From Atopobiaceae bacterium (GTDB lineage Bacteria > Actinomycetota > Coriobacteriia > Coriobacteriales > Atopobiaceae), in the NCBI GenBank assembly GCA_017513965.1, contig JAFWMI010000262.1, positions 1 to 33,947 on the forward strand: DNA of 33,947 nucleotides, in the 5' to 3' direction. The translations under genes were made by a program, and so were the position numbers. This document shows positions 33,722-33,947 of this stretch, in pieces (position 1 is the stretch's first letter; every line of letters starts with the position of its first letter). The notes beneath the pieces were generated by a model that worked only from the letters and a program-made list of their open reading frames with translations, had not been told where the DNA came from and made no database searches.

Positions 33722-33769
33722 GGGGGGACACGCCTTGTGCTGTTGCAGAAGGCGTGTCCCCCCGTTTTT
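33722..33769 (+). terminator. Strong terminator after the reductase
   Basis: A 15-bp perfect stem (33722-33736 with 33749-33763) encloses a 12-base loop and is followed by G and five T (33765-33769). It lies between two convergent genes. Confidence 0.93.
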
Positions 33770-33804
33770 GTTGCAGCCTCGTTGGCCGCCAGCTGGGCAA
33801 GCCC

Positions 33805-33947
33805 CTAGTCTTCGGTAACTGCCGAGACAACCGCCTCGATGGCGCGTGTGGCCTCGGGCGTGGGATAGAGCGGGAAGTTGTGGTTGAGGCCACGACCCTC
33901 GTGGAACTCCGCATGGATGCCCGCCGCGGCAATGCGGTCGTAGAGCA
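33805..33947 (-). CDS. C-terminal end of an alpha/beta-hydrolase (esterase/lipase), partial
   Basis: The minus strand encodes the last 47 residues of a protein that continues past the window edge, with stop TAG at 33805-33807. It reads LYDRIAAAGIHAEFHEGRG, then LNHNFPLYPTPEATRAIEAVV. The short helix, EFHEG strand and a histidine in the LNHNFPLYPTPEA context match the C-terminal end of esterases of the hormone-sensitive-lipase (alpha/beta hydrolase fold 3) group, where that His completes the triad. The nucleophile lies outside the window. Confidence 0.8.
   Translation of the reverse strand, partial: LYDRIAAAGIHAEFHEGRGLNHNFPLYPTPEATRAIEAVVSAVTED

Overview
The window is about 34 kb of GC-rich (roughly 60% or more by eye) bacterial DNA, densely packed with genes. 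Gene content and style (LeuA, a YgiQ-type radical SAM protein, a ferredoxin-fused aldo/keto reductase, a permuted GH3 glucosidase, WXG100/FtsK proteins, short repeats carrying GGGACnGTCCC) suggest an anaerobic gut or oral actinobacterium of the Coriobacteriia, perhaps Olsenella, Atopobium or Collinsella-like. That placement is inference from style; there is no rRNA to anchor it. I saw no tRNA, rRNA, CRISPR array or intact insertion sequence.

Region 1 (1-1591) is the 3' part of leuA, closed by a strong intrinsic terminator. Region 2 (about 1722-17365) is one co-directional run of twelve genes with overlaps or very short gaps: PP2C phosphatase, membrane Ser/Thr kinase, a small membrane protein, a 1370-residue exported protein with Ig-like repeats, WXG100, an FHA-FtsK/SpoIIIE ATPase of the EssC type, a YukD/EsaB-like ubiquitin fold protein, a soluble FHA protein with an EssB-like N-terminus, then a Lap-like / LXG-like / DUF4176 / small-ORF effector cassette. 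I read this as a divergent type VIIb-like secretion system with built-in phospho-signalling (kinase, phosphatase and two FHA readers). It lacks recognisable EsaA, EssA and a membrane-anchored EssB. It is the most interesting part of the window.

Region 3 (17388-21610) has a convergent VWA-domain gene, a tyrosine phosphatase and a UvrA-like paralogue. Region 4 (21611-24725) is a decay zone: a DUF3089 alpha/beta-hydrolase pseudogene, an intact small lipoprotein, a ubiB/aarF remnant that has lost its kinase core, and a class 3 lipase pseudogene with a frameshift and an in-frame stop.

Region 5 (24726-33947) is ordinary chromosome: a YgiQ-type radical SAM protein, a circularly permuted GH3 enzyme, GNAT plus low-molecular-weight tyrosine phosphatase, a HAD phosphatase plus tiny zinc-ribbon protein, a membrane coiled-coil protein, a ferredoxin-fused aldo/keto reductase, and the end of an esterase/lipase gene. 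A 31-bp palindrome is shared between the promoter regions of the tyrosine phosphatase (18192-18222) and the radical SAM gene (24760-24790), suggesting a common regulator.
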